Origin: Methylophaga marina
GTDB lineage: Bacteria; Pseudomonadota; Gammaproteobacteria; Nitrosococcales; Methylophagaceae
Assembly: GCF_030296755.1 (NCBI RefSeq)
Contig: NZ_AP027741.1
Coordinates: 1,054,001-1,118,000, forward strand
DNA length: 64,000 nucleotides
Direction: 5' to 3'
In this document: positions 39,101 through 49,983 of the stretch, one piece after another
Layout of the letters: each line of letters begins with the position of its first letter
How positions within the stretch are numbered: the stretch's first letter is position 1
The notes under the pieces: generated by a model
Seen by the model: the letters and a program-made list of their open reading frames with translations, nothing else
Databases searched by the model: none
What the model was told of the DNA's origin: nothing
Program-made: the position numbers and the translations under genes

Positions 39101-39482
39101 CAAAGACCGCATCATGGCCTTCATTTCCCGCCGCATTACCCGCGCCAGCAGCAGTTTCTTCAGCAGCTTGTGTAGGATCTTGCCCTTCTAAAATAGCCTG
39201 TTGGATAGCATCAACATCGTCACTAACAGACTCTTCATTATCAGCAACGTCAATATTGACTGGATCAAATACTTCACTATCCAGCAATGCTTGAGAGCTT
39301 CGGCCCAGATCCATGACACTGCCGTCTGCAAACTCGATTTCAATGGCACCTTCTGCCCCTGTTGAAATCAAATCATTGGCATAGACCACATCACCCACTT
39401 GTAGTGTTCTTACAGAACCATCCGTGGAGGTGGCTGTTACAGCGCCAATGAGCGCTTTTACAACACCAATTTCTGTAGCCAT
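36144..39482 (-). CDS. LapA-like RTX adhesin with retention module, VWA domain and type I secretion signal
   Basis: An 1112-residue surface protein. Residues 1-100 match the LapA retention module (VKALIGAVTATSTDGSVRTLQVGD, EIEFADGSVMDLG). Residues 110-113 read TAAG, the di-alanine site cut by the periplasmic protease LapG in LapA. A proline run follows (about 172-182). A VWA domain (about 347-545) has the MIDAS motif DTSNS. RTX nonapeptides occur near 777-795 and 955-1000 (GGSGDDILVGG and similar). The C-terminus (ADIVTDFNGSEGDVLDLSDIL) is a type I secretion target. It should be held in the outer membrane during secretion and released when LapG acts at low cyclic-di-GMP. LapB-E, LapD and LapG are not in the window. 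Confidence 0.85.
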   Translation of the reverse strand: MATEIGVVKALIGAVTATSTDGSVRTLQVGDVVYANDLISTGAEGAIEIEFADGSVMDLGRSSQALLDSEVFDPVNIDVADNEESVSDDVDAIQQAILEGQDPTQAAEETAAGAGNAAGNEGHDAVFVDYLEPERIPEAGFDTVGVSNTYDFPEADLLFIDDNDPEQSDVPPIEPPPPPPPPGDIVIQAPSSLVSEGGLVNGISGGSATSTQTISLELGGNDLSSISLSTTGDTTDLLTLDGSAIDTVWDSSTGTLIGYISGTDSSDSANQVFTVSLSNISNSQASYTVELLQPLRDVDGVVENINVNVNVTDDLGGTSSASFNVTVQDDAPVANPEQRATTLGQSVDTNLLLILDTSNSMNGSAEFQGMTKLEVMIKSSLNLIEQYEALGDVMVNLVTFNNNAENPTSLWVDTATAKDIINSLSATGETNYDDAIREAIDAFNDTGKLDGARNIAYFMSDGAPNESNQTDADGNFIGVGIDSSEQQAWEQFLIDNGITSYALGMGADAVSEELAPIAYDGVNSSEIPVITVTDFSQLSDTLTSTVTGNSVSGDLLDGGLPSSAGADGGWISQITIDGVDYTYNQFTNTASVGSAVASFDVTTHVWTITTANGSVLTVDMDNGEYTYTVGDSASGTFTEEITYAVTDGDGDSASNSFTIDVDVDLSTLVVSDDVVITNQSSVDIPDWALFANDSGADGETYSLNGVSAPSDSDSASVNGNSVTFNDANSNGGSFSYQNQAGSQQDSANVSVTQVNGSLLEGTFRDEILIGSNDVDFIYGGAGNDVLIGGTGGTYNSGEREVIARVSPGQTGTGNDNQFSFTLTALAAAALYVTEVRISLAEYNAFFDQVGTDSYTFTLGDGSTISSDDIQMVTGGDTDELVITFEPGTFTNGETLTFGIDTDGRGMTRGEDFGSREVPFKVSFSDGTSLDGSYESDSVNGGSTATVNDSPIVTETLDGGSGDDILVGGDGEHILLGGEGDDTLVGGGGNDILTGGEGADLFIWNSGDQGSAASPAADIVTDFNGSEGDVLDLSDILQGEESNDITDYISVAEQGSDVVLSLTPEGDGGDMTQTITLQNTSIDQLVGSDASGMSNADIINSLITSGQIQVDQS

Positions 39483-39600
39483 ATTTATTCCCCTGATCGC
39501 TGTACTGGAATAGCCAGCACGCGTAACTTATTCATCATGTCGTAATATTGCCCTGAGAGCCTTATTTGATCTACTGTACTTTGGTACTACACCCGCCGTT

Positions 39601-39622
39601 AAATGTGAAACTGTTCACATTT
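39601..39622. promoter_or_regulatory. CRP-family (cAMP receptor protein/Vfr) binding site
   Basis: A palindrome with nine-base arms, AAATGTGAA and TTCACATTT, four bases apart. It contains TGTGA-N6-TCACA, the exact CRP consensus. It is 119 bases before the adhesin start, in a 219-base gap that serves only that gene. A possible -10 (TACAGT, minus strand) lies at 39573-39578, which would put the site near -45. Nothing else recognisable is in the gap. Confidence 0.65.
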
Positions 39623-39701
39623 TTCAAATTCTTGATGGCGAATTCCTGCTTTTGAAAGCAATATCAGTACCATTAATTTCAACTAAGGGAGGAATGAGCT
39701 A

Positions 39702-40138
39702 TCAGCTCTTGATGAGATTTTGCCGTTTTTCTTCTTTAGCTAGGTGATCAAGTACATCCGTCACTAACTTTCTAGGAATCCAGGCTTCCCCATCATGCAC
39801 AACACGCACAGCTCTAACAATAGCATGCCGTTGTTCGTAAGCTACAAATCCTCGACATGTAAAAGCAGACAGCTTTAATTGTTCGTAAGTTGCAGGTTTA
39901 TCGGTAATAATAATCGTTTTTGTATGCGGTGAACGCAAATTAACATAGAAGCAGAGCTCATCAGCTGAAAGTTCGTCAGTCCGGTCTGAAATGACTAGCA
40001 CATCAGGCTTAGATTTTGCGATCGCTTCCAGAAGTATTTCAAAGGAAGAGTCATATAATGCATTGGTCGTAATGTTATGCTGGCTCTGCAACAGAGCGAG
40101 TTCTTTCTTTATATCAGAACCAACCAGACACACATTTA

Positions 40139-40142
<4 letters not shown>
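39702..40142 (-). CDS. Atypical NarL-type receiver-like protein without a DNA-binding domain
   Basis: A 146-residue protein resembling the receiver half of NarL/FixJ regulators (PDVLVISDR; TKTIIITDKPATYEQLK; then a linker AVRVVHDGEAWIPRKLVTDVLDHL). It stops where the LuxR-type helix-turn-helix would start, and no other frame continues into one. The usual phosphoacceptor Asp is replaced by Ser (VIS-D), so phosphorylation is doubtful. It overlaps the slmA stop by four bases. It may be a degenerate or protein-interaction regulator; no function can be assigned. Confidence 0.6.
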
Positions 40143-41667
<1,525 letters not shown>

Positions 41668-41672
41668 TTAAA

Positions 41673-44512
41673 TTATAGTTTTAATGCCAGAGTGGGTTTC
41701 ACTTGCTGCATTTGCTCCACAAACAACTGTTTGATTCTTTCTAACTCAACATCATTTGTGGCTTCAAAACGTAATGTCAACGCAGGCAATGTATTTGAAA
41801 TACGCACTAATCCCCAGCCATCAGCATAATCCACACGAATACCATCAACCGTCGAAACGTCACCACCATCTGCATTGAAATTGCTTATGAGCGTCGTCAT
41901 AAACCGTTTGGCTTCTGGGTAAGGCATGTTCACCATAATTTCAGGTGTTGATACACGTTGACTAATTTCAGAGAACAACTGGGTAGGTGTTCGTGACATC
42001 GGATCGGCGGCTAATAACTCGATTAACCTTGCTGCGGCATATGTCGCATCATCAAATCCATACCAGCGGTCATTAAAGAAGAAATGTCCGCTCATTTCAG
42101 CAGCCAACGCGGCATTATACTGTCGCATTTTATTTTTGATAACAGAATGTCCAGATGGCACCATCATTGGCTCACCACCCGCAAAGCGTATCACGCCCTC
42201 AAGCAAACTCGTACTTTTTACATCATAGAGTATCGTAGCCCCTGGCGACTTTTCCAGAACATCCCTTGAAAACAAGATCATAAGTTGATCCGGCCAGATT
42301 ATATTGCCTTGCGTATCGACCACACCAAGGCGATCACCATCTCCATCCACGGCAATACCCAGCTCTGCTCCTGTAGATTTCACTTCAGAGATGAGTGATT
42401 TTAAGTTTTCTGGTTCGCCTGGATTAGGGTGATGATTAGGGAACCGGCCATCAACTTCACAGAATAACTCAATGACATGGCAGCCTATTTCTTTGAGCAC
42501 TTTAGGTAATACTTTACCTGCAACACCATTGCCACAGTCCACTACCACTTTGATTTTGCGCTCGGGTTTTACCTCAGTTTTTATTCTTTGAATATAGGCA
42601 TCTGTCACATCCGTTGCACTGATGTTGCCTCGTCCTATTTCAAATGCACCCGTTTTAATACGGCGGTATAAGGCGTGAACTTCATCACCTTCAAGCGTTT
42701 TTCCGGCGATAACGAGTTTTATTCCATTGTAATTAGCAGGATTGTGACTGCCTGTGATCATCGCGCCAGAATGCGTATTTAAATGCTCACATGCGAAATA
42801 GACCACAGGTGTGGGCACCTGCCCAAGATCAACCACATGACAACCTGTATTGGTAACACCGCGCATGAATGCTTTAGCTAAAGGTTGACTGCTTAAACGT
42901 CCATCATGACCAACAACTAACTCGGACACGCCTTGCGCCAACATTTGACTGCCCACAGCGCGACCAATCAATGTCATCACGGGAACAGTTAACTGCTCAC
43001 CCACAATACCTCTAATGTCATACGCTCTGAATATGCCTTCATCAGGCATATTCTGTGCTGACGGTGGATTCAACTCCAGTTTCTTTTCTGGTGTTAACTG
43101 ACTTTGCTGAGTATCTTCATGGAAGCTTTCTTTTGCTTCCTCGGGGCTCTCATCGACTTCTAATTCAAAATTAATAGTTGGCTCAGGTGACGTTTCTTTT
43201 CCGTCTGAAGAGTCGGGTTCAATAAAGATAGAAGAATCATTCTTGTCCGTCTTTTCTTCTTCATCATTTAATTCGAGCTCAAGAACATCAGAACGGTTGT
43301 CAACGGTTTCATCAAGACGATTAGATTTGAATTCATCAGTCACCATCTCATCATCTATTTGCTGAGGGGATGTCATCTCAGCATCTTTGTTCTCGTATGG
43401 TTGGTCATAATCAATAACGTCATGATTGCTAGGCTCATTATCAGTAATTAACGACGTCTCTGTTTCAGCACTTAAGTCTGCTTCAGTTGCCTCATCATCT
43501 ATGACAAAAACGCTGTTTGGTTCATCCACGGGGACGGGACGTTTCTTTTCTGGAATCGCCAATTGTTGAATAAACTCTCGAACGCCATAAAACTCCTGGA
43601 AAATCAGTGGGTATTTTGGTTTGAGTTTGACGTCTTGTAGATCATGAAGCTGCTCTTCCAGCGTATCGGCATCTGATCGTAATAATTTTTTCTGCCACCA
43701 TTCTCGCACCCACCATATCAGTGCAATTAATAGCATCACAGGTAGAAATATCATCCATAGCGATGCACTAGTTGCAAGCGGTGCGGCCCAGAGTTTCACT
43801 TGCCAGTATGAATTGGATATTGGCTGACTAACAACAGGATCGGCATGTTTATATTGACTGTTGCCGAGCGTTGTCAGAATGCCCAGTGACATATCGCCCT
43901 GAGTAATTTCAACATACGCACCTGGAAGCAATCCTGGATTAATCATTTGGATATCGACAGGCTCAAGCGCAACTGCCACCGCCGCATACTGTTGCTCATC
44001 ATCAAGAGGTACTTTCGCCGCCAATAAAATATGATCTGCCTGGCCATCCTGCATGATCATAGCGACATCAGCCTGCGCTTCTGTATTCAGTTGCCGCAAG
44101 CTTTTTAAGGAAGCATAGGTAATTGACAGGCAAGCTTCACGTGTAGGCGAATCATACTCTTGTGTGATTAAACATACGGCCTTGGCTGTTGGAAAAAAGT
44201 GTTCGCTACTGTCTTCCAGTCGTCAATTTCGAAGATATTCTTAGTTTTTGCCAATTGCTTGGTTTCGTCTAACTCAGCCAGCCTCAGCGTTTGTTGCTGC
44301 CAAGCTGTAATTTGTTGCTGATAACTCGCAACAACCGCATCGATAATCTGTTGGTTATGTTGGCGCTCACTACTTTCTTGTGCTGTATTGGCCTTTTTAT
44401 CAGCGAACAGGACGGCAATGCATAGCAATACGAGCACGGACAATAACAACATACTACTAACGAGCCTGCTTCCCAGCGCTATCGCGAGCTTATCCTTCAT
44501 CGCCATGCCCAT
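41673..44512 (-). CDS. algC: Phosphomannomutase/phosphoglucomutase AlgC with membrane-anchored N-terminal extension, broken by a -1 frameshift
   Basis: The restored protein has about 946 residues. TM1 lies near 17-37 (LVSSMLLLSVLVLLCIAVLFA), a periplasmic-type region follows, TM2 near 244-262 (LWMIFLPVMLLIALIWWV), an acidic linker (about 280-480), then a full catalytic AlgC: TGSHNPANYNGIK (phosphoserine loop), DGDGDR (metal), AEMSGHFFF and RISNTLPALTLRFEA. As written, the first part (44512-44168) stops early. One more T in the six-T run (coding strand, 44193-44198) joins ANTFFPTAKAVCLITQEYDS to it. The enzyme supplies mannose-1-P or glucose-1-P for surface sugars, including the CDP-glucose island here. 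It lies between dut and argB. Confidence 0.87.
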
Positions 44513-44527
44513 CCCCTTTGCTTACTT

Positions 44528-44983
44528 TTACTGACGACCGGTATGGCCAAACCCACCCGTTCCGCGCTCCGATGAACTGAATTCATCAACTTGCTCAAAT
44601 CCTACCTGCACGACAGGCACAAATACCATTTGTGCAATCCGTTCTCCCACGCTGATTTCAAAACTATCGCTACCGCGATTCCAGCAGGAAACAAAGACTT
44701 GCCCCTGATAGTCACTATCAATCAGTCCAACCAGATTGCCTAAAACAATACCGTGTTTATGACCTAGCCCGGAACGTGGCAATAACACAGCCGCCAGACT
44801 GGCATCATCAATATGAATAGCCAGGCCTGTGGGAATTAACACTGTTTCGCCTGGAGCAAGAGTGACAGACTCATCAAGACAAGCACGCAGATCTAAACCG
44901 GCCGAACCTGATGTTGCATAATCGGGCAGTGCAATCGTGTCGCCAAGGCGAGGGTCAAGAATTTTTAATTGAATTTTTTGCAT
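44528..44983 (-). CDS. dut: Deoxyuridine 5'-triphosphate nucleotidohydrolase (dUTPase)
   Basis: A 151-residue trimeric dUTPase with all five motifs: [41 protein letters not shown] and the flexible C-terminal [10 protein letters not shown]. It hydrolyses dUTP to dUMP and diphosphate. It overlaps the coaBC end by about 29 bases, the usual neighbourhood. Confidence 0.97.
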   Translation of the reverse strand: MQKIQLKILDPRLGDTIALPDYATSGSAGLDLRACLDESVTLAPGETVLIPTGLAIHIDDASLAAVLLPRSGLGHKHGIVLGNLVGLIDSDYQGQVFVSCWNRGSDSFEISVGERIAQMVFVPVVQVGFEQVDEFSSSERGTGGFGHTGRQ

Positions 44984-46184
44984 AGAATCTTTTTATTATT
45001 AATGTCATCAGTTCTCGCGCCAACTGAGTTTTAGGCATCAGTGGCAATGTTTGTTCACCATCATTCCATATCACATGCAAAGCATTGTCATCGACAGCAA
45101 ACCCCTGTTTTTGTCCAACCCAATTCGCTGCGATCATATCGAGCTTTTTTCGTTCTAATTTCGACTGTGCATATTCCACCAGGTTTTGTGTTTCTGCAGC
45201 AAAGCCAACAACAAATGATGGCCTATTGTGGCTTGTCGTTACAGCCGACACAATATCTTTTGTTGGCTGGAGTTCTATTTGTAACGGCTGTTTTTCTGTT
45301 TTTTTGATTTTTTCTTGCTCAAACAGTTTAGGTCGGTAATCAGCCACTGCGGCACAGCTAATGAAAATATCACATGATTCCAAGCTGGCATCAACTGCAT
45401 TTGCCATTTGTTCCGTCGTTTCCACATCAATCCGTTTCACGCCTGTGGGCGTTGTCAGACTGACCGGGCCGCTAATCAGCGTCACGTTTGCACCTGATTC
45501 TCTGGCCGCCTGAGCTAAAGCAAAGCCCATTTTCCCCGAACTTCTGTTACCAATAAATCTAACAGGATCTATCGGTTCGTAGGTCGGGCCAGCTGTAATC
45601 ATGACGTGTTTGTCTATTAACTGGCCTGGCACCATCAACCGACTTAATTCCTCAATAATAGCCAAAGGCTCGAGCAATCTACCTTCTCCCTGTTCGCCGC
45701 AAGCCTGGTCGCCACTAGCAGGACCAATCACATGAATGCCGCGATGCCGCAGCAAGCTGAGATTGCTCTGTGTGGCAGTGTTGGACCACATTTTATTATT
45801 CATGGCCGGGGCGACAGCAATTGGCGCTTCAGTTGCCAGGCAAACAGCACTCAGTAAGTCGTCAGCACGACCGGCAACCAGCCTCGACAGGCAGTCAGCG
45901 GTTGCCGGGGCAATCACTATCCAATCTGCCCAACGAGCTAAGGCAATATGTCCCATTGCGGACTCTTCATCAGCGTCCAACAAGGTCATCGCTACAGGAT
46001 GCCCACTCAATGTCTGCAATGTCAGTGGTGTAATAAATTCGGCCGCGCCATGTGTCATGACGACACGCACTTCAGCACCAAACTCTTTCAAGCGACGAAT
46101 TAAATCTGCGGCTTTATAAGCAGCAATACTTCCTGTAACGGCGACAACAATTTGTTTGTTTTTTAGGGATGAAACATTGCTCAT
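44955..46184 (-). CDS. coaBC: Bifunctional phosphopantothenoylcysteine decarboxylase / phosphopantothenate-cysteine ligase
   Basis: A 409-residue two-domain enzyme of coenzyme A synthesis. The N-terminal flavoprotein CoaC domain has [19 protein letters not shown] and the PAMNNKMW motif. The C-terminal CoaB ligase has [25 protein letters not shown]. Length is normal. It overlaps yihY by ATGA and dut by 29 bases. Confidence 0.97.
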   Translation of the reverse strand: MSNVSSLKNKQIVVAVTGSIAAYKAADLIRRLKEFGAEVRVVMTHGAAEFITPLTLQTLSGHPVAMTLLDADEESAMGHIALARWADWIVIAPATADCLSRLVAGRADDLLSAVCLATEAPIAVAPAMNNKMWSNTATQSNLSLLRHRGIHVIGPASGDQACGEQGEGRLLEPLAIIEELSRLMVPGQLIDKHVMITAGPTYEPIDPVRFIGNRSSGKMGFALAQAARESGANVTLISGPVSLTTPTGVKRIDVETTEQMANAVDASLESCDIFISCAAVADYRPKLFEQEKIKKTEKQPLQIELQPTKDIVSAVTTSHNRPSFVVGFAAETQNLVEYAQSKLERKKLDMIAANWVGQKQGFAVDDNALHVIWNDGEQTLPLMPKTQLARELMTLIIKRFYAKNSIKNS

Positions 46185-47539
46185 TCGCCATCTTTCCTCA
46201 TCGCAAGTTCACGCAGTGTTAAATCACCTAAGACCTCGGCTTGAGCATCACCAATATCTTTAAGTAATTTGTTCACATCTTTATCCATCATACCTTTGAC
46301 ATGATAGGCACTGTTCTCTTCGGCAGTGCGTAAACAGTTCAATAATGCTGCTACCTTGATTGTTGCCACATCACGCGAGGGCACATAACGTGTTTCATCA
46401 CCAGCAATTTCAATAAGAAACCCGCCTTTTTCAAGACTGGTGAGTAAATCCTGAACAGCATTATTCGTCAGTCCGGTTTGCTCTTCCAAGTGTTGAATCG
46501 TTAGCGGAGGTTGATTTTGACAAAATCGTCTCGCAATCACTGTCATCAGCCAAAGTCCTTCTCGTTCCCGTAGTCGAGGACTTAATATCAACGGTTTACC
46601 TGCTAGTTTAACCAACTTAGGATGCTGAAGATAAAAGGCTACCTGAGATCCTGTTAATAGGATGAACCACGCGAGATATAACCAGATCATAAAGAAAAAC
46701 AAAATAGCAAAGCTGGAATAAATCGCCGTGTAGTTGGATGAAGAAGCCACAAATTTGGCAAATACGGTGCCGACCCCAATCCATAAAGCACCCGCCACTG
46801 AAGCACCAATCAATGCCGGACTGAATTTCACTTTTGTGTTCGGTATAAAGGTGTATAAGAACGTAAATGCCGTGATAATCATCAGGTAAGGCAATAGCTT
46901 GGTGCCTATCACCAGCAATGTGCCAAAAGGCTCGATACTGCTTAATTGTTGAACAAACTCATGGTTTACAACAGTTGCCACCAGTCCCAATGCTGAAAAA
47001 ATCAACACTGGGCCAATCATCACCACACTCAGATAATCCGTAAAACGTCGTGCGAATGATCGCGATCGCTTTACACGCCAGACAAAATTGAACGCATTCT
47101 CAATTTTCTGGACCAGCGCGATAATGGTGTAGAACAACATCGCCACACCAATTGAACCTAAAACGCCAACTTTGACGTTCTGCACAAAACCAATAATATT
47201 TTCCGTTATTTCGGGACCACGCTCACCCAGTGGCTCCAACAAACTCAATAACATCGGTTCCATTTGGTTATGAACACCAAACGCTTTCAAAACAGAAAAC
47301 GCGACAGCAATTAAGGGGACCAGAGAAAGAATGGTGGTAAACACCAGACTCATGGCACGTAAATTCAACTCACCGGTCGCCAGTTCACGAATCATGATAT
47401 ATGTGACACGAATGGCATTAACCCATAAACGCCATAATGGCGAAGCATCTTCAGCAATGTCTTGCCACAAGGTTATTTCAAAAAAACGTTCAATGCGAAG
47501 GCGCTGTTTTTCATAAAAATTTAGAATGGAATTAAACAT
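46181..47539 (-). CDS. YihY/BrkB family inner-membrane protein with C-terminal winged-helix-like extension
   Basis: A 452-residue protein with about six membrane segments in residues 30-310 (for example LVFTTILSLVPLIAVAFSVLKAFGVH, the YihY signature, and GASVAGALWIGVGTVFAKF). It was once annotated as RNase BN, which is no longer accepted; its transport role is unknown. The cytoplasmic C-terminal 140 residues contain a helix-turn-helix-like part (PPLTIQHLEEQTGLTNNAVQDLLTSLEKGGFL), present in some members of the family. It is coupled to coaBC. Confidence 0.88.
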   Translation of the reverse strand: MFNSILNFYEKQRLRIERFFEITLWQDIAEDASPLWRLWVNAIRVTYIMIRELATGELNLRAMSLVFTTILSLVPLIAVAFSVLKAFGVHNQMEPMLLSLLEPLGERGPEITENIIGFVQNVKVGVLGSIGVAMLFYTIIALVQKIENAFNFVWRVKRSRSFARRFTDYLSVVMIGPVLIFSALGLVATVVNHEFVQQLSSIEPFGTLLVIGTKLLPYLMIITAFTFLYTFIPNTKVKFSPALIGASVAGALWIGVGTVFAKFVASSSNYTAIYSSFAILFFFMIWLYLAWFILLTGSQVAFYLQHPKLVKLAGKPLILSPRLREREGLWLMTVIARRFCQNQPPLTIQHLEEQTGLTNNAVQDLLTSLEKGGFLIEIAGDETRYVPSRDVATIKVAALLNCLRTAEENSAYHVKGMMDKDVNKLLKDIGDAQAEVLGDLTLRELAMRKDGE

Positions 47540-47545
47540 AAGAAC

Positions 47546-48304
47546 CTAAACCGGATTATCGATATCAATAAAATGATGAGTGATTCCAAACTGTTCCGCC
47601 AGCCGTTCACCCAATGCTTTCACCCCATAGCGCTCCGTGGCATGATGCCCCGCCGCCATGTAGTTAATACCTAATTCACGTGCCATATGCACAGTTGGCT
47701 CAGAGATTTCACCACTGATATAAAGATCTAACCCCAGTTCAGCCGCCTGCGCTAAATACCCCTGAGCGGCACCAGTACACCAACCAACCGTATTAATTTG
47801 GCGTTCATGCCCTTGTATTACCAGCGGATCTCGTTTGAGTTGTTGTCGAACATGACTCGTGAACGCAGCTAGAGATACAGGCTCGGGTAGACTCCCACAT
47901 AAACCTATTGCTGGATCTCCCATACCTGAAATTCGCCCATCAACTTCGATGCCTAACAATGCAGCAAGCTGGGCATTGTTACCTAAGTTTGGATGAGCAT
48001 CCAAAGGCAAATGATAGGCGATTAAATTAACTTCATTTTCCAGCAATAATTTTAATCTGCGCTGCTTCATACCGATTATTCGGGCATCTTCTCCACGCCA
48101 GAAATAGCCATGATGGACGATGACAGCATCGGCATTTCGATCTACTGCTTCCTTCAGCAAGGCTTCTGAAGCCGTAACACCGGTCACCAGCGTTGAGATA
48201 TCCTCACGACCTTCAACCTGGAGACCATTCGGGCAATAATCGTTAAAACGCTCAGGCTCTAAAAGTGTATTGATGTAGGCGAGAAATTCAGTTCGGGTTA
48301 TCAT
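47546..48304 (-). CDS. Nif3-like dinuclear metal protein (YbgI family, GTP cyclohydrolase I type 2 homologue)
   Basis: A 252-residue member of the NIF3 family. It begins with the [27 protein letters not shown] segment. Metal ligands are seen in [27 protein letters not shown] and [12 protein letters not shown]. coli YbgI forms a toroidal hexamer with a di-metal site; its physiological substrate is not settled. It lies six bases upstream of yihY and is divergent from the DUF4126 gene. Confidence 0.92.
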   Translation of the reverse strand: MITRTEFLAYINTLLEPERFNDYCPNGLQVEGREDISTLVTGVTASEALLKEAVDRNADAVIVHHGYFWRGEDARIIGMKQRRLKLLLENEVNLIAYHLPLDAHPNLGNNAQLAALLGIEVDGRISGMGDPAIGLCGSLPEPVSLAAFTSHVRQQLKRDPLVIQGHERQINTVGWCTGAAQGYLAQAAELGLDLYISGEISEPTVHMARELGINYMAAGHHATERYGVKALGERLAEQFGITHHFIDIDNPV

Positions 48305-48361
48305 CGACTTAAATCCCTGTGGCTAAGTAAGTCATCACTATAACAAAATGGAGAGCCATCA

Positions 48362-49039
48362 ATGGAAGCAGTCAACATTATTGCACTCAGTATGGGTGCT
48401 GCATGGGCAAGCGGGATCAATCTCTATGCCACTATTTTTATGCTTGGTTACATGGGAATCACCGGAAATATTGTCTTACCTGATGAACTTCAGATTCTAA
48501 CTGATCCGATGGTGATGGCTGCCGCTGGCTTTATGTACTGCGTAGAATTCTTTGCTGACAAAATTCCTGGTGTCGATTCTGGCTGGGATACGATGCACAC
48601 CTTTATCCGAATTCCTGCTGGGGCGATACTAGCCGCAGGCGCCGTAGGTGATGTCAGTGCAGCTGCTGAATTAAGCGCCGCGTTATTGGGAGGCACCTTA
48701 GCGGCTGGCAGTCATGCCACCAAGGCAGGAGGTCGTTTATTGATTAATACCTCTCCCGAACCTGTGACAAATTGGGGCGCCTCTATCAGCGAAGATTTAT
48801 TAGTGATTGCTGGTTTATGGACAGCGCTTCACCATCCAGTACTGTTTCTGATAATGCTTGTTGTGTTTGTTGCTTTGATGATTTGGTTACTGCCAAGACT
48901 ATGGCGCTTGCTCAAAGCCATATTCAGTAAGGTTGGTCGTTGGCTTGGCCTGACAAAAACGCCAGAAAGCAGTTTGGGTGAATCAACAACAAATACTGAA
49001 GACACACCAGTCAAAAAAATCGAGCACGATCCAAACTAA
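48362..49039 (+). CDS. DUF4126 family membrane protein
   Basis: A 225-residue membrane protein: ALSMGAAWASGINLYATIFMLGYMG at the start, then AGFMYCVEFFADKIPGVDSGWDTMHTFIRIPAGAILAAGAVGD, which is the DUF4126 pattern. About five or six membrane helices, ending in a charged tail (residues 195-225). No function is established. Its stop overlaps the cheR stop region, the two genes being convergent. Confidence 0.85.
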   Translation: MEAVNIIALSMGAAWASGINLYATIFMLGYMGITGNIVLPDELQILTDPMVMAAAGFMYCVEFFADKIPGVDSGWDTMHTFIRIPAGAILAAGAVGDVSAAAELSAALLGGTLAAGSHATKAGGRLLINTSPEPVTNWGASISEDLLVIAGLWTALHHPVLFLIMLVVFVALMIWLLPRLWRLLKAIFSKVGRWLGLTKTPESSLGESTTNTEDTPVKKIEHDPN

Positions 49040-49869
49040 TCTTTTTTGCGATAAACGGTGCTATGTGGCGTACGAACGAGATCAAAGGCATCGGTGTAAC
49101 CACTAATTGTTTCTGACGCGCCAAGGAAGAGATACCCACCTTTGTTCAGTGATTGCGCCATTCGCTGCAGAATGTCTTTTTTGCGATCGGCCGAGAAGTA
49201 AATCAGTACATTTCGACAAAAAATAATATCGAACTTGCCTAAGGTGCCAAAGCTTTGCAACAAGTTCTGAGGCCTAAAACTCACTCGCTGCTTGACTTCA
49301 TCAATAATACGCCAGCGCTCTCCCTGTTTGGTGAAAAACTGTTGGCGCCGTTGATCAGATAAGCCGCGACCAACGGCCACATCCTCATATTCTGCTTTTT
49401 TTGCCTGCACTAACATTGAACTGGAAATATCCGTGGCGATGATTTGACTTGTTGCCAGTCTACTTGACGATACTTTTCGGCAGTATTCACTTAACATCAT
49501 GCTGATGGTATAGGGTTCCTGCCCAGATGAGCATGCGGCCGACCATATTCTAAGCGACGTTCCTCGCACCTTCTCTAATTCGGGGAAAATCACCTGACCG
49601 AGGGTCTCAAAAGGCTGAACATCTCGAAACCAAGACGTCTCATTGGTTGTCATGGCATCAATAACCGCATCACGCAGATGATGGGGCTGACCTCGCTCAA
49701 CCGCACTAATCAACTCTGACAAGCTTGTCATCTTTTCATCGCGCAACAGACGCGTCAGTCTGCTGACAATGAGATATTGTTTGCCATCCCCGAGAAGAAT
49801 ACCGCAGGCATCTTCTAAGAAACGCTTAAAGCGCTGGTAATCAATATCCGTTATTTCTTGCGTCTGCAT
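49036..49869 (-). CDS. cheR: Chemotaxis protein methyltransferase CheR
   Basis: A 277-residue CheR. An N-terminal helical domain (residues 1-80) binds receptors. The SAM domain has IWSAACSSGQEPYTISMML and FDIIFCRNVLIYFSADRKKDIL. TTNETSWFRD is the conserved pre-motif. It methylates chemoreceptor glutamates. No other che gene adjoins it; in many polar flagellates cheR lies near flgA-flgB, about 20 kb away here. Confidence 0.95.
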   Translation of the reverse strand: MQTQEITDIDYQRFKRFLEDACGILLGDGKQYLIVSRLTRLLRDEKMTSLSELISAVERGQPHHLRDAVIDAMTTNETSWFRDVQPFETLGQVIFPELEKVRGTSLRIWSAACSSGQEPYTISMMLSEYCRKVSSSRLATSQIIATDISSSMLVQAKKAEYEDVAVGRGLSDQRRQQFFTKQGERWRIIDEVKQRVSFRPQNLLQSFGTLGKFDIIFCRNVLIYFSADRKKDILQRMAQSLNKGGYLFLGASETISGYTDAFDLVRTPHSTVYRKKD

Positions 49870-49983
49870 AGTGTCTCAAGGTTAAGTGTTAAGGGAATAT
49901 ATAGCATATCGGACAACAGACTTAAACATTTACCCTAACATCCGATAAAGTGATAAATCATTTCGTAAAGATGAAGTAATCAA

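Noticed and set aside
45736..46119. Open frames on the plus strand inside coaBC
   Set aside because: They lie wholly within the strongly conserved coaBC gene and show no family motif or ribosome site.
46181..47539. Ribonuclease BN
   Set aside because: The old name for YihY proteins; the sequence is a polytopic membrane protein without nuclease motifs.
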